Below, in pieces: positions 1-10,437 of a DNA stretch of 64,000 nt. The notes below the pieces were generated by a model. That model worked only from the letters and a program-made list of their open reading frames with translations. It was not told the origin of the DNA and ran no database searches. Made by a program: the position numbers and the translations under genes. Positions within the stretch are counted from its first letter, which is position 1, and the number at the start of each line of letters is the position of its first letter. The stretch comes from Hippopus hippopus (Eukaryota > Mollusca > Bivalvia > Cardiida > Cardiidae), in assembly GCA_946811185.2 (NCBI GenBank), contig OX328109.1:14792255-14856254 (forward strand), in the 5' to 3' direction.

Positions 1-143
1 ATCTTTGGAAGGGAAGAAAACAATGTGGGAAACAGAGAAAATGCCGATTACCAGGATTTTCTCTTTTTCCATCAATGTTTTCAAAATCTATTTTCTTTAG
101 GGTCAGTAAAACTCAGGATTGTATACTATAGTAAAGGGGTTTA
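1..143 (+). mobile_element. T1 MITE, right half, cut by window edge
   Basis: Hairpin with a degraded centre (GATTACC) and right end AGTAAAGGGGTTTAA. The left half is outside the window. Confidence 0.6.
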
Positions 144-329
144 ACAAGACAATAAACTGAGTAAATCAATACACCAGTCTATCTACAGTGGAACATTTTT
201 ACTTAAAATGACAGGCATCTATTTTGCCTTCTTTTCGTGGATTCAGGTTGGGCTTGTAAGCCAATTTTTGGACCTGACACAAGTTGGCATTTGAGCTGAA
301 TCACATTAATTGTCAATAAGTTTAATGAA

Positions 330-857
330 ATTTTACCTCAAAAGCCAACAAAAATCATCATCTCATGACTGCATCTCAAGAATTATACTCATGTTGTATT
401 AAAACAGGCCTACACATACACTTTAACCAAACATGACCCATTTGGAAGTTGCCCAAGACACTGTCAAGAGAAAGATTCCGGCCAAGTTTTATGGATATCA
501 GACTGAAAATATGGCCTCAAGAAGTTACACCAAGGTAAAAGCTGACAACCCATAACCACCAACAGACAACTCATGAAAAACACAGCATGATCATAAAATC
601 TACTTTGAGCACTATGTGCTCAGGTGAACTAAAGATGGACAATAACCTGGTGAACTACATTTTCAGCAAATTTGACCCATTTTCAAACCCATCCCATATA
701 TTATCAAAACAAACATACTGACCAAGTTTCATGAGTATCTGACCGCAAATGTGGCCTTAAGAGTATACACAAGGAAAAAGTTGACGACCCATGATAGACG
801 ACCCACACAGTACATTACAAAAGCTCATCTTGAGCACTTCATGCGCAGGTAAGCTAA
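330..857 (+). mobile_element. Two successive 3' parts of AGGTGAGCTAA-family elements
   Basis: Both run through GAGTATCTGACCG-type units. They end TGAGCACTATGTGCTCAGGT (about 640) and TGAGCACTTCATGCGCAGGT (about 855). Confidence 0.6.
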
Positions 858-859
858 CA

Positions 860-1075
860 AGAGCACCATGTGTGGGTGAAAACGTTTGACTGGAGCTGCC
901 TGTAGAAATAGAGCGATTTATGGTGAAGTTATAAGTCCAAAAAGGGGTATGTCTGTGTCAAAAAAATTCTGACGGTTACCTGCCCCTATTGCATGAGTCC
1001 CCCTTTTGATAGTTAACAACTAATCCAAGTTTGAATGAAATATCTTTAGTAATGACAGAGAAAGTATAAATTTAC
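860..1075 (+). mobile_element. AACAAGAGCACC-type element, 5' part
   Basis: AACAAGAGCACCATGTGTGG, AAAAAGGGGTATG and CTAATCCAAGTTTGAATG are shared with 63594-63885. Confidence 0.5.
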
Positions 1076-1213
1076 AGTAAAGAATCAAGATTAGAATGCA
1101 TGTAAATGCATTCTGATCTTAGGTTTTTTGCCATACCATACAACTATGGGAAGATGGGAATAAATCTTATAAATCCATGTAAGCCAAATGCTGGAAACAG
1201 CATGCATACTTAC

Positions 1214-1313
1214 CCCTGTACTGACTAGTGAAAGCATTATTCGTTCGTTTATCGCCAGTGACTCCCCGCCTTTCATTTTGATTCGTTTTTTATCTAAACA
1301 TTTCATGGCATAC
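1214..1313 (-). CDS. GRK2: GRK2/3 exon 9: kinase N-lobe with catalytic lysine
   Basis: 100 bp. Acceptor 'acttattgcag', donor 'gtaagt'. The leading G completes Met from exon 8, then [18 protein letters not shown] and [15 protein letters not shown] follow. It matches human residues 217-249 with three differences as far as I recall (Q to G, T to S, L to I). The Lys in YAMK corresponds to K220, the ATP-coordinating lysine. It ends in phase 0. The following exon (human DCPFIVCMSYAF...) is not in bases 1-1213. Confidence 0.97.
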
Positions 1314-1560
1314 CTGCAATAAGTAACAATTTAGTACATGACTTATGTATGCAAGAAATCATATAACTGTATCAGATGACAAAATTTTAGACTTTTCCAT
1401 ATAAAAAACATTTATTGGATGACACAAATATACGGGGGGAGTTGTACTGGAGTAATGATATGTGCCATGATCTAGCAAAAGGTGGCTAAATGCATCTCTG
1501 TGAACCATGGTACAAAGCAAGCAATCATATAATTGTGTATCCATTAAATCTATTTTCTCC

Positions 1561-1690
1561 AACAACCAACTGTATCATGAGGTACACTAGCGCTTTGACA
1601 TGCAGATAATTTACGAAAAGCAAAAAGTGTCAGCCCAATTCGGCCTGAGCGGACTGTCCCCTTTTCACAGAGCATGGCTCATATATATAG
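1561..1690. repeat. GAGCCATGCTCTG MITE fragment
   Basis: Ends CCCCTTTTCACAGAGCATGG and carries CAGCCCAATTCGGCCTG. Confidence 0.5.
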
Positions 1691-1692
1691 AC

Positions 1693-1875
1693 TATTTCAA
1701 CCTTTACCACACAAGCCCAAGTTTTGACAAATGAATAAATTAATGCTAATGACCCTGAGAGACAGAAGCTTTAGAAAACACTGGGAAAAGGAGGAAATGC
1801 TGGTGGCAAGCATTTTTTCTCCTTTTCCAACAATCTTTTCTACACTACCTATTCAAGACAAATTTCACCTATTAA
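1693..1875 (-). mobile_element. T1 MITE, reverse, right part replaced by tandem array
   Basis: Starts CCTTTACCACACAAGCCC without a clear TTAA. The hairpin centre is altered to GGTGGCA. It ends at TTAA 1872, where the 92-bp repeats begin. Confidence 0.6.
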
Positions 1876-2151
1876 GTCTTTACCAAACCACAAAAAAAGT
1901 AGTCCTTTCCAAATTGAAAGCATTTGCAGACGACAATTTAAATGTGGCTCAAATGATTTCTCTTTAACTCTTTACCAAACCACAAAAAAAGTAGTCCTTT
2001 CCAAATTGAAAGCATTTGCAGACGACAATTTAAATGTGGCTCAAATGATTTCTCTTTAACTCTTTACCAAACCACAAAAAAAGTAGTCCTTTCCAAATTG
2101 AAAGCATTTGCAGACGACAATTTAAATGTGGCTCAAACGATTTCTCTTTAA
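1872..2151 (+). repeat. Three tandem 92-bp copies of the T1 left end
   Basis: Units start at TTAA 1872, 1964 and 2056, and the next full element starts at TTAA 2148, an exact 92-bp period. Each unit carries CTTTACCAAACCACAAAA through GGCTCAAATGATTTCTC. The units are almost identical to each other (the third has AAACGA for AAATGA) and share an AAAAAAAGTAGTCC variant that the full copy lacks. Confidence 0.85.
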
Positions 2152-2375
2152 CTCTTTACCAAACCACAAAATTTTAGACTGGTCCAAATTGAAAGCATTT
2201 GCAGACGACAAAAGTAATGTGACTCAAAAATTGAAATTTGATCTGGGAGGGTAGAAAACATTGTGGGAAAAGGAGAAAATGCTGGTTACCAGCATTTTCT
2301 CCTTTTCCCACTATGTTTTCAAAAGGCTTCTTTTTCAGGGTTGTTAAAACCAGGGATTGTTTGGGAAAGGGTTAA
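2148..2375 (+). mobile_element. TTAA-flanked hairpin MITE (family T1), full length
   Basis: Reference description for family T1. TTAA lies at both ends. The left end reads CTCTTTACCAAACCAC and the right end GTTTGGGAAAGGG, imperfect inverted repeats. Left arm landmarks are GACTGGTCC, AATTGAAAGCATTTGCAG and ACGACAA. The centre is a hairpin with 33-nt arms (GAAAACATTGTGGG...) around GGTTACC, and right arm landmarks are AAAAGGCTTC and CAGGGT.GTTAAAA. It has no coding capacity. Orientation '+' here means the CATTTGCAGACGAC side is on the left; copies marked '-' read GGTAACC and end in TTTGTCGTTTGGTAAAG. TTAA sites suggest piggyBac-like mobilisation. Confidence 0.85.
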
Positions 2376-2378
2376 TAG

Positions 2379-2505
2379 GTTGGAAAACATTGTGGGAAAA
2401 GGAGAAAATGCTGGTTACCAGCATTTTCTCCTTTTCTCACAATGTTTTCAAAAGGCCTTTTTTCTCAGGGTCGTTAAAAGTCGGGATTGTGTGGTACAGG
2501 GTTAA
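2379..2505 (+). mobile_element. T1 MITE, hairpin and right end only
   Basis: Directly follows the full copy. The hairpin is nearly perfect, with right end GTGTGGTACAGGGTTAA. The left half is missing. Confidence 0.7.
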
Positions 2506-2839
2506 ACCACATTTGATAGGTGGTCTAAAAATGCTGTCAATTTGTACAAGGCTACAATTTTGTTGTCCAGTAAAGAGATAGGTCAGTGCAACAGACCAAA
2601 CATTGCAATTTCAAGGCAATTTCACTTGGAATATCCGATCTCAAATATTGTAGATCAGACTCTATCACATAACGTTTTCAGTGTTGCACAGCCAATACAC
2701 ACTTGTGATAAGCATAATATGACGTCATAATTATGTGACATAACTTTATACTTCTTCAAAAGGCATTTACTCTTGGAATTTTATATGCTTCCATTCATTA
2801 ACACATTTGCATATATAACAAATCAAATGATAAAATTTG

Positions 2840-3304
2840 TCTTTTACTTCTTTGAAATTTTTGTGGGGCAAGACAAAAATGCTGGTCAGATCTACCAGCT
2901 TTTCCTCTTTCACCTATGATATATTCAAAAGATTCCTGCGTAGGAATCAATAATTAAATGAAACACTAGGCTGTTTGGTATTTGTCTTTGACAGCCTTGA
3001 AATCACTGTGGGAAAAAGGTTTTTTCTCATTTACCCAAAGCAATTTGAAAAAGATTCCTGCCTGAAGGTCAATAAAACACAGAACTTTATAGTACAGGGT
3101 TAACTCTCTACAAAATGATAAAATTTTTGACAAAATCAAAGCTGTTGCAACAAACAAATTAAAAGTAGCTCAAATGACAAAATTTATCTTCGAAAGGGTA
3201 CAAAACCTTGTGGGAAAAATTACTTTCTTCTTTTTACCACAATATTTTCTAAAGGCTTCTGCCTTAGGGTCATCTGAACACAAGATTGTTTGGCAAATGG
3301 TTAA
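2840..3304 (+). mobile_element. Two to three degraded T1 copies
   Basis: The best is 3100-3304 (TTAA at both ends) with the hairpin eroded to CTTGTGGGAAAAATTAC. A right-half remnant at about 2980-3103 and another at about 2850-2940 precede it. Confidence 0.5.
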
Positions 3305-3348
3305 GTTTTTTCAAAATGGAAGAATAAAAACAAACACAAGACATTTAC

Positions 3349-3440
3349 ATTTTTCCTGTGTCCGCTTTCCGGCAGCCATACACCTCCCCAAACCCTCCTC
3401 GGCCAATTATTCTGTGTACACTAAAATCATTCATTGTTAA
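3349..3440 (-). CDS. GRK2: GRK2/3 exon 8: kinase N-lobe with glycine-rich loop
   Basis: 92 bp. Acceptor 'tgtctatttcag', donor 'gtaaat'. It encodes [20 protein letters not shown] followed by [10 protein letters not shown] plus AT of a split Met codon. The sequence appears identical to vertebrate GRK2 residues 186-216. GRGGFGEV is the ATP-binding glycine-rich loop. It lies about 16.8 kb downstream of exon 7, across the largest intron in the window, which is filled with mobile elements. Confidence 0.97.
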
Positions 3441-3532
3441 CTGAAATAGACAGAGAGAAAGGAATTCAATTATTGCTAGAGAAGTAAACAGTGTTAGGCA
3501 ATTAGTGTTTCCATCAAGAACACACTCTAACA

Positions 3533-3759
3533 TTAGCCCTGTACCAAATGATAAATTTTAGACTCTTCCAAATTGAAAGCATCTGCAGACGACAAATCTA
3601 AAAGTGGTACAAATAAACTGAAGTTCCTTGACAGAGTAGAAAATATTGTGGGAAAAGTAGAAAATGCTGGTTACCAGCATTTTCTACTTTTCCCACAATG
3701 TTTTCAAAAGGCTTTACCTCAGGTTCGTTAAAACTCAGAGTTGTTTGGTAAAGAGTTAA
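3533..3759 (+). mobile_element. T1 MITE, full length
   Basis: The hairpin arms carry compensating changes (GGAAAAGTAGAAAA paired with TTTTCTACTTTTCC). The left TTAA has mutated to TTAG; the right TTAA is shared with the next copy. Confidence 0.8.
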
Positions 3760-3980
3760 CCCTGTACCAAACAATTCCAAGTTTTAACAACCCTAAGAAA
3801 GGTTTTAGAAAACATTGTGGGAAAAGGAGAAAATGCTGGTAACTAGCATTTTCTCCTTTTCCCGCAAGGTTTTCTATACTTCCAAAGAGAAATTTTAGTT
3901 TTTTAATCACATTTAATTTGTCGTCTGCAAATGCTGTCAATTTGGACGGGTCTAAAACCTTGTCGTTTAGTATAGGGATA
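3756..3980 (-). mobile_element. T1 MITE, reverse, sharing TTAA on the left
   Basis: Middle member of a three-copy chain. The centre is GGTAACT and the right terminus has decayed to GGGATAAC. Confidence 0.78.
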
Positions 3981-4187
3981 ACTCTACCAAACGGCACAAT
4001 TTCAGAAAACATTTGCAGACAACAAATTAAATGTTGCTCAAGTAATGATGTTTGTCCTGTAAAGGCTAGAAAACATTGTGGGAAAAGGAGCAAATGCTCC
4101 TTACCAGCATTTACTCCTTTATCAACAATGTTTTCTAAACCCTTTCCCCCCCTAGGGTCATTGTAACACAAGACGTAGGGGGATAAA
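3977..4187 (+). mobile_element. T1 MITE, third of chain, degraded
   Basis: The hairpin has changes in both arms and the right end is weak (AGGGGGATAA). Confidence 0.6.
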
Positions 4188-4320
4188 TAACCACCTCACA
4201 AGTAATAGTAGTCCTAATTGAAGAAATTGATAAACATTTTGGTAAAACAAGAGCACCGCATGCCTGTGCCAACGCACGGCTGCAAGTCCAGATTTTTTTG
4301 CCGATGTGTAAACTAAAGGC

Positions 4321-4613
4321 TGTCTATACTAGCACACATTTGTTTGCAAACACCATTTAACACCATGTTTGCTGATGTTTGCAAACAAATGTTTGTTAAA
4401 GTAGACAAGTCAGCAAACACAAGCATGTTACATTACCAGTGTTTAGTGATGTTTGGAAATTTTCATTTTTGTTTGCTCTGTTTGATGACGTTTGGTGGTG
4501 TCTAAGTATACTGACCAGTCTGAAGCTGTCTTTTTATCATAATTATGATGAATGCATCACATGACCTTCAAACATCACCAAACATTGCCACTGTTTGCTG
4601 TAGTGTAGACAAC
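4321..4613. mobile_element. MITE rich in TTTGCAAACA, TGTCTATACT ends
   Basis: TGTCTATACTAGCACA pairs with TTGCTGTAGTGTAGACA. The interior repeats CATTTGTTTGCAAACA and its complement, plus several TGATGTTTG / CAAACATCA motifs. Confidence 0.6.
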
Positions 4614-4651
4614 TTATAGACGAACATGACCAAACAGCACCAAAAGGGTCA

Positions 4652-5167
4652 TACATCCCCCTGTTACCCTACATTTACACCATGTTCCCGGCAGCCACAT
4701 TTGTCTGAAACGTGGCGTGCCGTGAGATTTCGGTAGTTTTTCCTTCATTTACCAAGTTAAGTAAGGTCTCCTCAAGGTACCTCACGGTATCCATGACAAG
4801 CCTCAGATGGTGCCCAAAGATCTCCTAAGGCTATCTGCGTTCTACCACTGATGCAAGTACGTTCCATCCCGGCCCATCAAGTTCTGATCGGCCCTCTCAC
4901 GTTTCTAATGTTCCTTTCAAGGTCCAACACTTTCAACATGTTTTGTCAAGGTTTTCACACATGGACCGCCGTGGCAAATTTTTTGACAGTCAAAAAATCT
5001 GGAACACAAACTCAGACTATCACGGTCTGACAAGTTTACTTATCCCGTTCCTCTGCGTTGTATTATATCTATCCTGTTTTGTCCACGGTTGTCAGAAACG
5101 GGGGTGCCGTGAACATGGTGTAAACGCAGGGTAAGTGGCAGGTGGTAGACTAAATGTAGGGATGTAT
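4652..5167. mobile_element. MITE with TACATCCC ends and TTTACACCATGTTC subterminal repeats
   Basis: TACATCCCCCTGTTACCC...TTTACACCATGTTCCCGGCA on the left is matched inversely by TGCCGTGAACATGGTGTAAA...GGGATGTA on the right. About 516 bp. No convincing ORF. Confidence 0.6.
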
Positions 5168-5528
5168 TCATCATGTGTGTCATATGAATATTCATGTTGT
5201 ACAAGTAACTAAATATTATGAATGTGATCATGTTCCTAGGCCGTATTTTAAAACATAACACATCTCAAATTTATGAATATATTTGCTAAATATTCAGATA
5301 AATATTACCATAATCAAACCCTGAATCGTTTCCACCATTTTACACATATCTCTTATATGAATGACAGAGTTAAAGCAAGATCTGCATGGATGTAAGGAAC
5401 TATTTTTCTTATATGTTTTACATAATAATACAATAATACATGTTAGCTGTATCAGCAAATGTTACCAATCTAGCAAGCGGACAGCATCAAATCCAGTTTC
5501 CTTTGAAAGAAGCACTGTTAGGCAAAAT

Positions 5529-5740
5529 TTAACTCTTTACCATGCAAAAAAAAATTTGCATGGTTCAAATTAAAAGCATTTGCACATGTCATTATTCAAT
5601 GTTACTCAAAACATTAAAGGCTACTAAACATTGTGGGAAAAGAAGAAAATGCTGGTTACCAGCGTTTTCTTCCTTACCCACAAAGTTTTCAAAAGCCTTC
5701 TTCCACAGGGGTGTTAAAACACAGGATTGGTAACCGTTAA
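5529..5740 (+). mobile_element. T1 MITE
   Basis: TTAA at both ends. The left arm has its own short palindrome (CATGCAAAAA...TTTGCATG) replacing the usual AAACGACAAAATTT. Confidence 0.75.
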
Positions 5741-5936
5741 TATGTCTTAATGTTTAAAATCAATTATTTGGGTGATCCAAGGTTTAGTAATTCAAAATTC
5801 ATGTTTACCAAGGACAGTGTTGCTTGTAAAAAGGAGAGAAAATGGCCCCAGCAAAATGATGAGGTGCTGTTCTTGAGAAGTCCCTGTGGGCCTATAACCA
5901 AGTTAGTTTACTACTGAACACTTGAATGTGGCACAT

Positions 5937-6160
5937 AACCCTTTATCAAACAGCATTGTGTTTTCACAGTCCTGAGGAAGAAGGCTTATGAGAATATTGT
6001 TTGAAAAGGAGAAAATACTAATCAGTGTTTTCTCCTTTTCCAAACAGTCTTCTACCCTATCAAAGACAAATCTCATCATTTGAGCCAAATCAAATTTGTT
6101 GTCTGCCATTGCTTTTAATATGGACACGTCCAAGATCTGGTCATTCGGTAAAGAAATAAC
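5937..6160 (-). mobile_element. T1 MITE, reverse, diverged
   Basis: The hairpin is reduced to GAAAATACTAATCAGTGTTTTC. The ends have become ATAAC. It carries the TTGTTGTCTGCCATTGC landmark. Confidence 0.65.
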
Positions 6161-6239
6161 ATTGCTAGAGCTATTACGTTCATTCCTTAACCCGTCACAA
6201 AAAGTGCATATATTGCAATTTCAAACCCATTTTTATCAG

Positions 6240-6526
6240 ATTGATTGATTAAATGGCATCTAATGCTGTTTTCAACATTATTTCAGTTATATCGCGGTGG
6301 CCAGTGCACCTATCCATGCTTTCTTGGGAGTCTCTGCACAAATTTCTTTCCAAGCTACTGGTTGCTTTCCCACATAACCATCGTCGAAACAATGGTCAGT
6401 GGTGGGAGAGGAATGAATCATGTTGAAATGACTATCATCAATCCTCGGTAAAAAATTTGCCAAGCCTGGGATCATACCCACCAGCCCCTGTTCTCAAGTC
6501 CTGCATGCTACCAACCGGGCTCGGCA
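6240..6526 (-). mobile_element. Same SINE family, A-box region shortened
   Basis: Body and ATCA tail intact. The tRNA head reads GCCGAGCCCGGTTGGTAGC, lacking the TAGCTCAG segment. Confidence 0.78.
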
Positions 6527-6602
6527 CTTTTATAAGAATAGGTAACAAAGAAGCTGGTGGTATAGATCCAAGATCACGCTGCACATTCTGTATAGTCTAA
6601 TC

Positions 6603-6705
6603 TAAACCAAATGGTTTAGCCAATCAGAAGTTGTGTTACTTTCAACTTTAGAAAATTTTACAGAATAAGACTAAGAATGTTCTTAAGACTGGCTGGTGAA
6701 TACAA
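6603..6705. repeat. Half of a GATTGGCTAAACC fold-back
   Basis: The right half from AAACCAAATGGTTTAGCC to CTGGCTGGTGAATAC. Confidence 0.6.
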
Positions 6706-6721
6706 ATCTAGGTTACAGTGC

Positions 6722-6951
6722 TTAACCCTTTACCACACAATCCCGTATTTTAATGACCCTATGGAAAAACCCTTGTGAAAACAATGTGGGAAAAGGAGAA
6801 AATGCTGGTTACCAGCATTTTTCTCCTTTTCCCACATTGTTTTAGATTCAATCAAGAACAAACTTCATCATTTGAGCCACATTTTATTCGTCATCTGCAA
6901 ATGCTTTCAATTTCGACAGGTATAAAATTTTGTCCTTTGGTACAGAATTAA
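6722..6951 (-). mobile_element. T1 MITE, reverse
   Basis: TTAA at both ends. The hairpin is long and nearly perfect with one inserted T, and the centre is GGTTACC although the flanks are in reverse orientation. Confidence 0.8.
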
Positions 6952-7173
6952 GGATTAGCACAAAAAACTCTATGTACCTAGCGATGTAACACAGTTTTCC
7001 AATAGAACGGCAAAGTTATTTTCATTACCAGGCCATTTTTAGAGGTCTTTATCTAAAGTTAAGCACTTGAGACATGCAAACCCTCTCTATGTACTGTGTG
7101 TCTTACAATTCCTGGGGATGAATGTCAGAATAATTATTGTCCTTTCATTTTACAGTAAAACCCTCCAATATAC

Positions 7174-7400
7174 TTAACCCTTTACCAAACAATCCTGAGT
7201 TTAAACGATCCTGTGAAAGAAGGCTTTTGAAAACAATGTGGGAAAAGGAGAAAATGCTGGTAACCAGCATTTTCTCCTTTACTCACAATGTTTTTAACCC
7301 TCTCTGAAACAAATTCCATCTGCCAAATGAGCCATATTTAATTTGTCATCTTCAAATTCTTTCAATCTGAACAAGTTTGTATGTTTTGGTTTTTGGTTAA
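7174..7400 (-). mobile_element. T1 MITE, first of a three-copy chain
   Basis: Shares its right TTAA (7397) with the next copy. Confidence 0.8.
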
Positions 7401-7625
7401 CCCTTTACCACACAACAAAATTTTAGACCTGTCCAAATTGGAAGTATTTGTAGATGACAGTTTTAACGTGGCTCATATGAAATGATTTTTCTTTGATAGG
7501 GTAGAAAACATTGTGGGAAAAGGAGAAAATGCTGGTAACCAGCATTTTCTCCTTTTCCCACAATGTTTTCAAAAGCCTTCTCTTTCAGGGGCGTTAAAAG
7601 TCGTCATTGTGTGGTAAAGGGTTAA
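7397..7625 (+). mobile_element. T1 MITE, middle of chain
   Basis: Perfect central hairpin. TTAA 7397 and TTAA 7622 are both shared with neighbours. Confidence 0.85.
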
Positions 7626-7910
7626 CTCTTTACCACAGAGCTCCAGACAGAGGGAGTGATTTTGATTTCAAAATTGAAAATATTAATTATACTCCGCTAA
7701 ACCCTATGTAATGGGTAATTTTAAAGTCTTGTCCACATTGAAAGCATTTTGCAGATGAAAATTTAAAAAGATGGAATTTGTCTTTCATAGGGTAGAAAAC
7801 ATCGAAGGAAAAGGAGAAAATGCTGGTTGCCAGCATTTTCTCCTTTTCCCACAATGTTTTACAAAGGCTTCTTTCTAAGGGTCATTAAAAATCAGGATTG
7901 TTTTAAGTGC
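7622..7910 (+). mobile_element. T1 MITE carrying a fragment of another MITE
   Basis: After CTCTTTACCACA an insert of about 95 bp (AGAGCTCCAGACAGAGGGAG...AACCCTATGTAATGGG) interrupts the left arm. This is half of the fold-back element seen whole at 49894-50060. The right end is TTTTAAG. Confidence 0.7.
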
Positions 7911-7955
7911 TACAATCAAGCCTTTACTCAATGATCTGATGTTATACAAGCCTGA

Positions 7956-8266
7956 CTGATTGATTGATTGTATGGTGTTTAACCCCGTTTTCAACATTAT
8001 TTCAGTTATATCTCAGCTGCCAGTGCACCTAACCATGCTTTCCGGGATTCTCTTTTACCAGTACTCCACACAATTTTCTTTCCAAGCCACTGGCTGCTTT
8101 CCCACATAACCATTGTCGAAACAGTGGTCAGCGGTGGGAGAGGAATGAATCCTGTGGCAATGACTATCATCAATCCTTGGAATGAAATTGGCTGAGCCAG
8201 GGATTGAACCCACGACCCCCTGTTCTTAAGTCCTGCACACTACTGACTGAGCTACTGGGGCTCGGC
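7956..8266 (-). mobile_element. tRNA-derived SINE with perfect 14-bp target duplication
   Basis: TTATACAAGCCTGA flanks both sides (7942-7955, 8267-8280). On the minus strand it starts GCCGAGCCCCAGTAGCTCAG with a B-box-like GGTTCAATCCC, runs through a conserved body (GACCACTGTTTCGACAATGG) and ends in an ATCA repeat tail. Confidence 0.88.
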
Positions 8267-8411
8267 TTATACAAGCCTGAGCGAAAATCATTCTCTGTTT
8301 ATCAACAGGCTTGACTCAATAGTAGCATCATGTTGAAGCCCAATCTAGAGTCATGAGAACTTAGGGTTATTTGGTACAAGGTTCAATGGTTCCTTCCTTA
8401 TATACTATTAT

Positions 8412-9132
8412 TAGGACCGGCTGCTTCATTTGCTCCTGACATAAAACTGCTATTATGACCAGTCTCTTAATTGGCTCTTGACATACTGCTGTACAGACTA
8501 GCCTCTTGACTAGCTCCTGAAGTTATAATGCTTTTACTGCCAGCCTATTGGTTGACTCTGGTATCATATTGCTAAGGCTAGCCTCTTGATTGGCTCTTGA
8601 CACTATACTACAATATATTGCAGGCCCTATTATTGGCTCTTAAAATGATAGTCATTTGATCAGCGTAAGTCTACTGAGCCCAACCTTTTGATTGGTGCCA
8701 GACTTAATTCTTACATTCAGACTAACTTGTTGATCGACTCCTAATGCGCAATAAGGACAAGCCTCTTGTATAGCTCCTGAAACTACACTGCAATAAATAT
8801 TATACTACCATTGAGGTCAATTTCTTGATCAGCTCCTAATATCATCCTACCATTTAGATCTGTCTTATGTTTGGCCCCTGAGATTACTATCAGCTGCCAG
8901 TTAGACCAGCCTCTTGCTTGGCTTGTGACATTATAATGCCATTTGGACTAAATTCTGAGCTGGCTATCCAGATTAGCCTCTTGATTCGCGCCTGAGATTA
9001 TTCTACCATTCAGATCAGCCTCTTGATTGGCTGAAGACATTATAAATACTGCTATTAAGACCAACCTCTTGATTGGGTCCTGACATTAAAGTGCCATTTA
9101 AACCAGCCTCTTGTTTGGCTCCTGACATTATC
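8412..9132. repeat. Degenerate minisatellite, CTCTTGATTGGCTCCTGAC unit
   Basis: About 16-18 loose repeats of 40-45 bp alternate GCCTCTTGATTGGCTCCTGA with CATTATACTGCCATTTAGAC. The copies differ a good deal, so the array is old. Confidence 0.75.
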
Positions 9133-9527
9133 CTACTACATTTAAGCCACATTTTTCATCTGAAAATGATTTGAATCTGGACAAGTCTCTCCTTTTATTG
9201 TCCTATTAATTTAGTCTCGACATGACATTGTAATCAAGACAAGCCTCCCAAGTACACTGCTTGAAAAAGAAAATAATATTCTATCAAAATCTCCATCTTG
9301 AGTGGACAAAGAAAATATGAGAAAGATCTTTACTGCTAAGAGCAGATAGTTTGCAATCCATCAGAACTTGTTACTAAACTTCTCAAGGTAACTGCCAGCA
9401 ATAATTACTATTGTCAGACATCTTTTCATTATGATGAGAAAATGGTAAATGGAATGATCTAATGTTCTCCTTTTCAATTTTCTGAAAAACCCTTCTTCTC
9501 ATGAAAAAAGTTTGACACTTTACAAAG

Positions 9528-9660
9528 TTAACCCTTTACCACACAATCCCAAGTTTTAACGAGAAGAACGGGAAGAAGCCTTTGGAAAACATTATGGGAA
9601 AAGGAGAAAATGCTGGTGACCAGCATTTTTGTCTTTTCCCACAATGTTTTGCACCTTTTT
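9528..9660 (-). mobile_element. T1 MITE, reverse, truncated
   Basis: TTAA and CCCTTTACCACACAATCCC on the left. Sequence is lost after the hairpin. Confidence 0.7.
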
Positions 9661-9984
9661 TGAGTCAGGGTTCGTTCATTGTGCTGACAGCCCTTGTGCA
9701 CCCACTTGTCCTCAATCTGACCTATCTGTAGTATAACTTAATAGCTTTTACATTTCTGACAAAATCCAAATAGTATAATTATTAACAAAGTGCAATATTT
9801 CCAAAAATACAAAACAAGAGTTATGAGCCTTGCACTATGATTGTCCCCATTATAAAGGTCATGTTATCACCCAAAGCATAGAAAACTGAATGTACAGAGA
9901 TACAGTCAGACAAGGTGACTTGAAAATCTACCCCTCAATTTTAATTGTGGGGTAATAAACATTGATGCATCAAAAATGACAGGA

Positions 9985-10316
9985 TTTTTCTCTGAAATGA
10001 TAGAAAAAACAATGTAGGAAAGGAGAAAATATCAGTATTTTCTTCCTGTTCTACTGTGTTTTTCAAAAACCTTCTCTCCTGGGTTGGTTAACCCTTTACC
10101 AAAAGACAAAATTTTAGACTGGTCTAAATTGAAAGGATTTGCAGACATCAAATTAATTCTCGCTCAAATAGTGAGATTTTGTTTTTGACAGGATAGAAAA
10201 CACTGTGGGAAAAGGAGAAAATGCTGGTTACCAGCATTTTCTCCTTTTTCCAAAATGTTTCCAAAAGGCTCTTCCTCAGGGTCGTCAGGTCACAGAATTG
10301 TTTCGTAACTGGTTAA
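9985..10316 (+). mobile_element. T1 MITE with a right-half relic before it
   Basis: The full copy is 10088-10316 with TTAA at both ends. The relic at 9985-10087 shows a shortened hairpin around ATATCAGTATTTT. Confidence 0.75.
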
Positions 10317-10437
10317 AACAAATAATCCTTGACTGAAAGGTTAATTACAGAAGCTCCATCATCCATCATCCTAAAAATAAAAGACATCAAAGAGAATTTC
10401 CATTCCATCATTGGTTTTCCTCTATTTTAGTTCCTTA

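Noticed and set aside
1..1213. Next GRK exon (DCPFIVCMSYAF region)
   Set aside because: I looked for it on the minus strand and found only repeat-derived sequence, so it probably lies beyond the left edge.
4943..5261. Small overlapping frames on both strands
   Set aside because: They lie inside the TACATCCC-ended MITE and follow its inverted repeats.
8195..8266. Genuine tRNA genes at the SINE heads (also 49615-49688, 62555-62627 and 63185-63250)
   Set aside because: A- and B-box-like sequences are present, but they are joined to a common 240-bp body and tail and lack a sound cloverleaf. They are SINE promoters.
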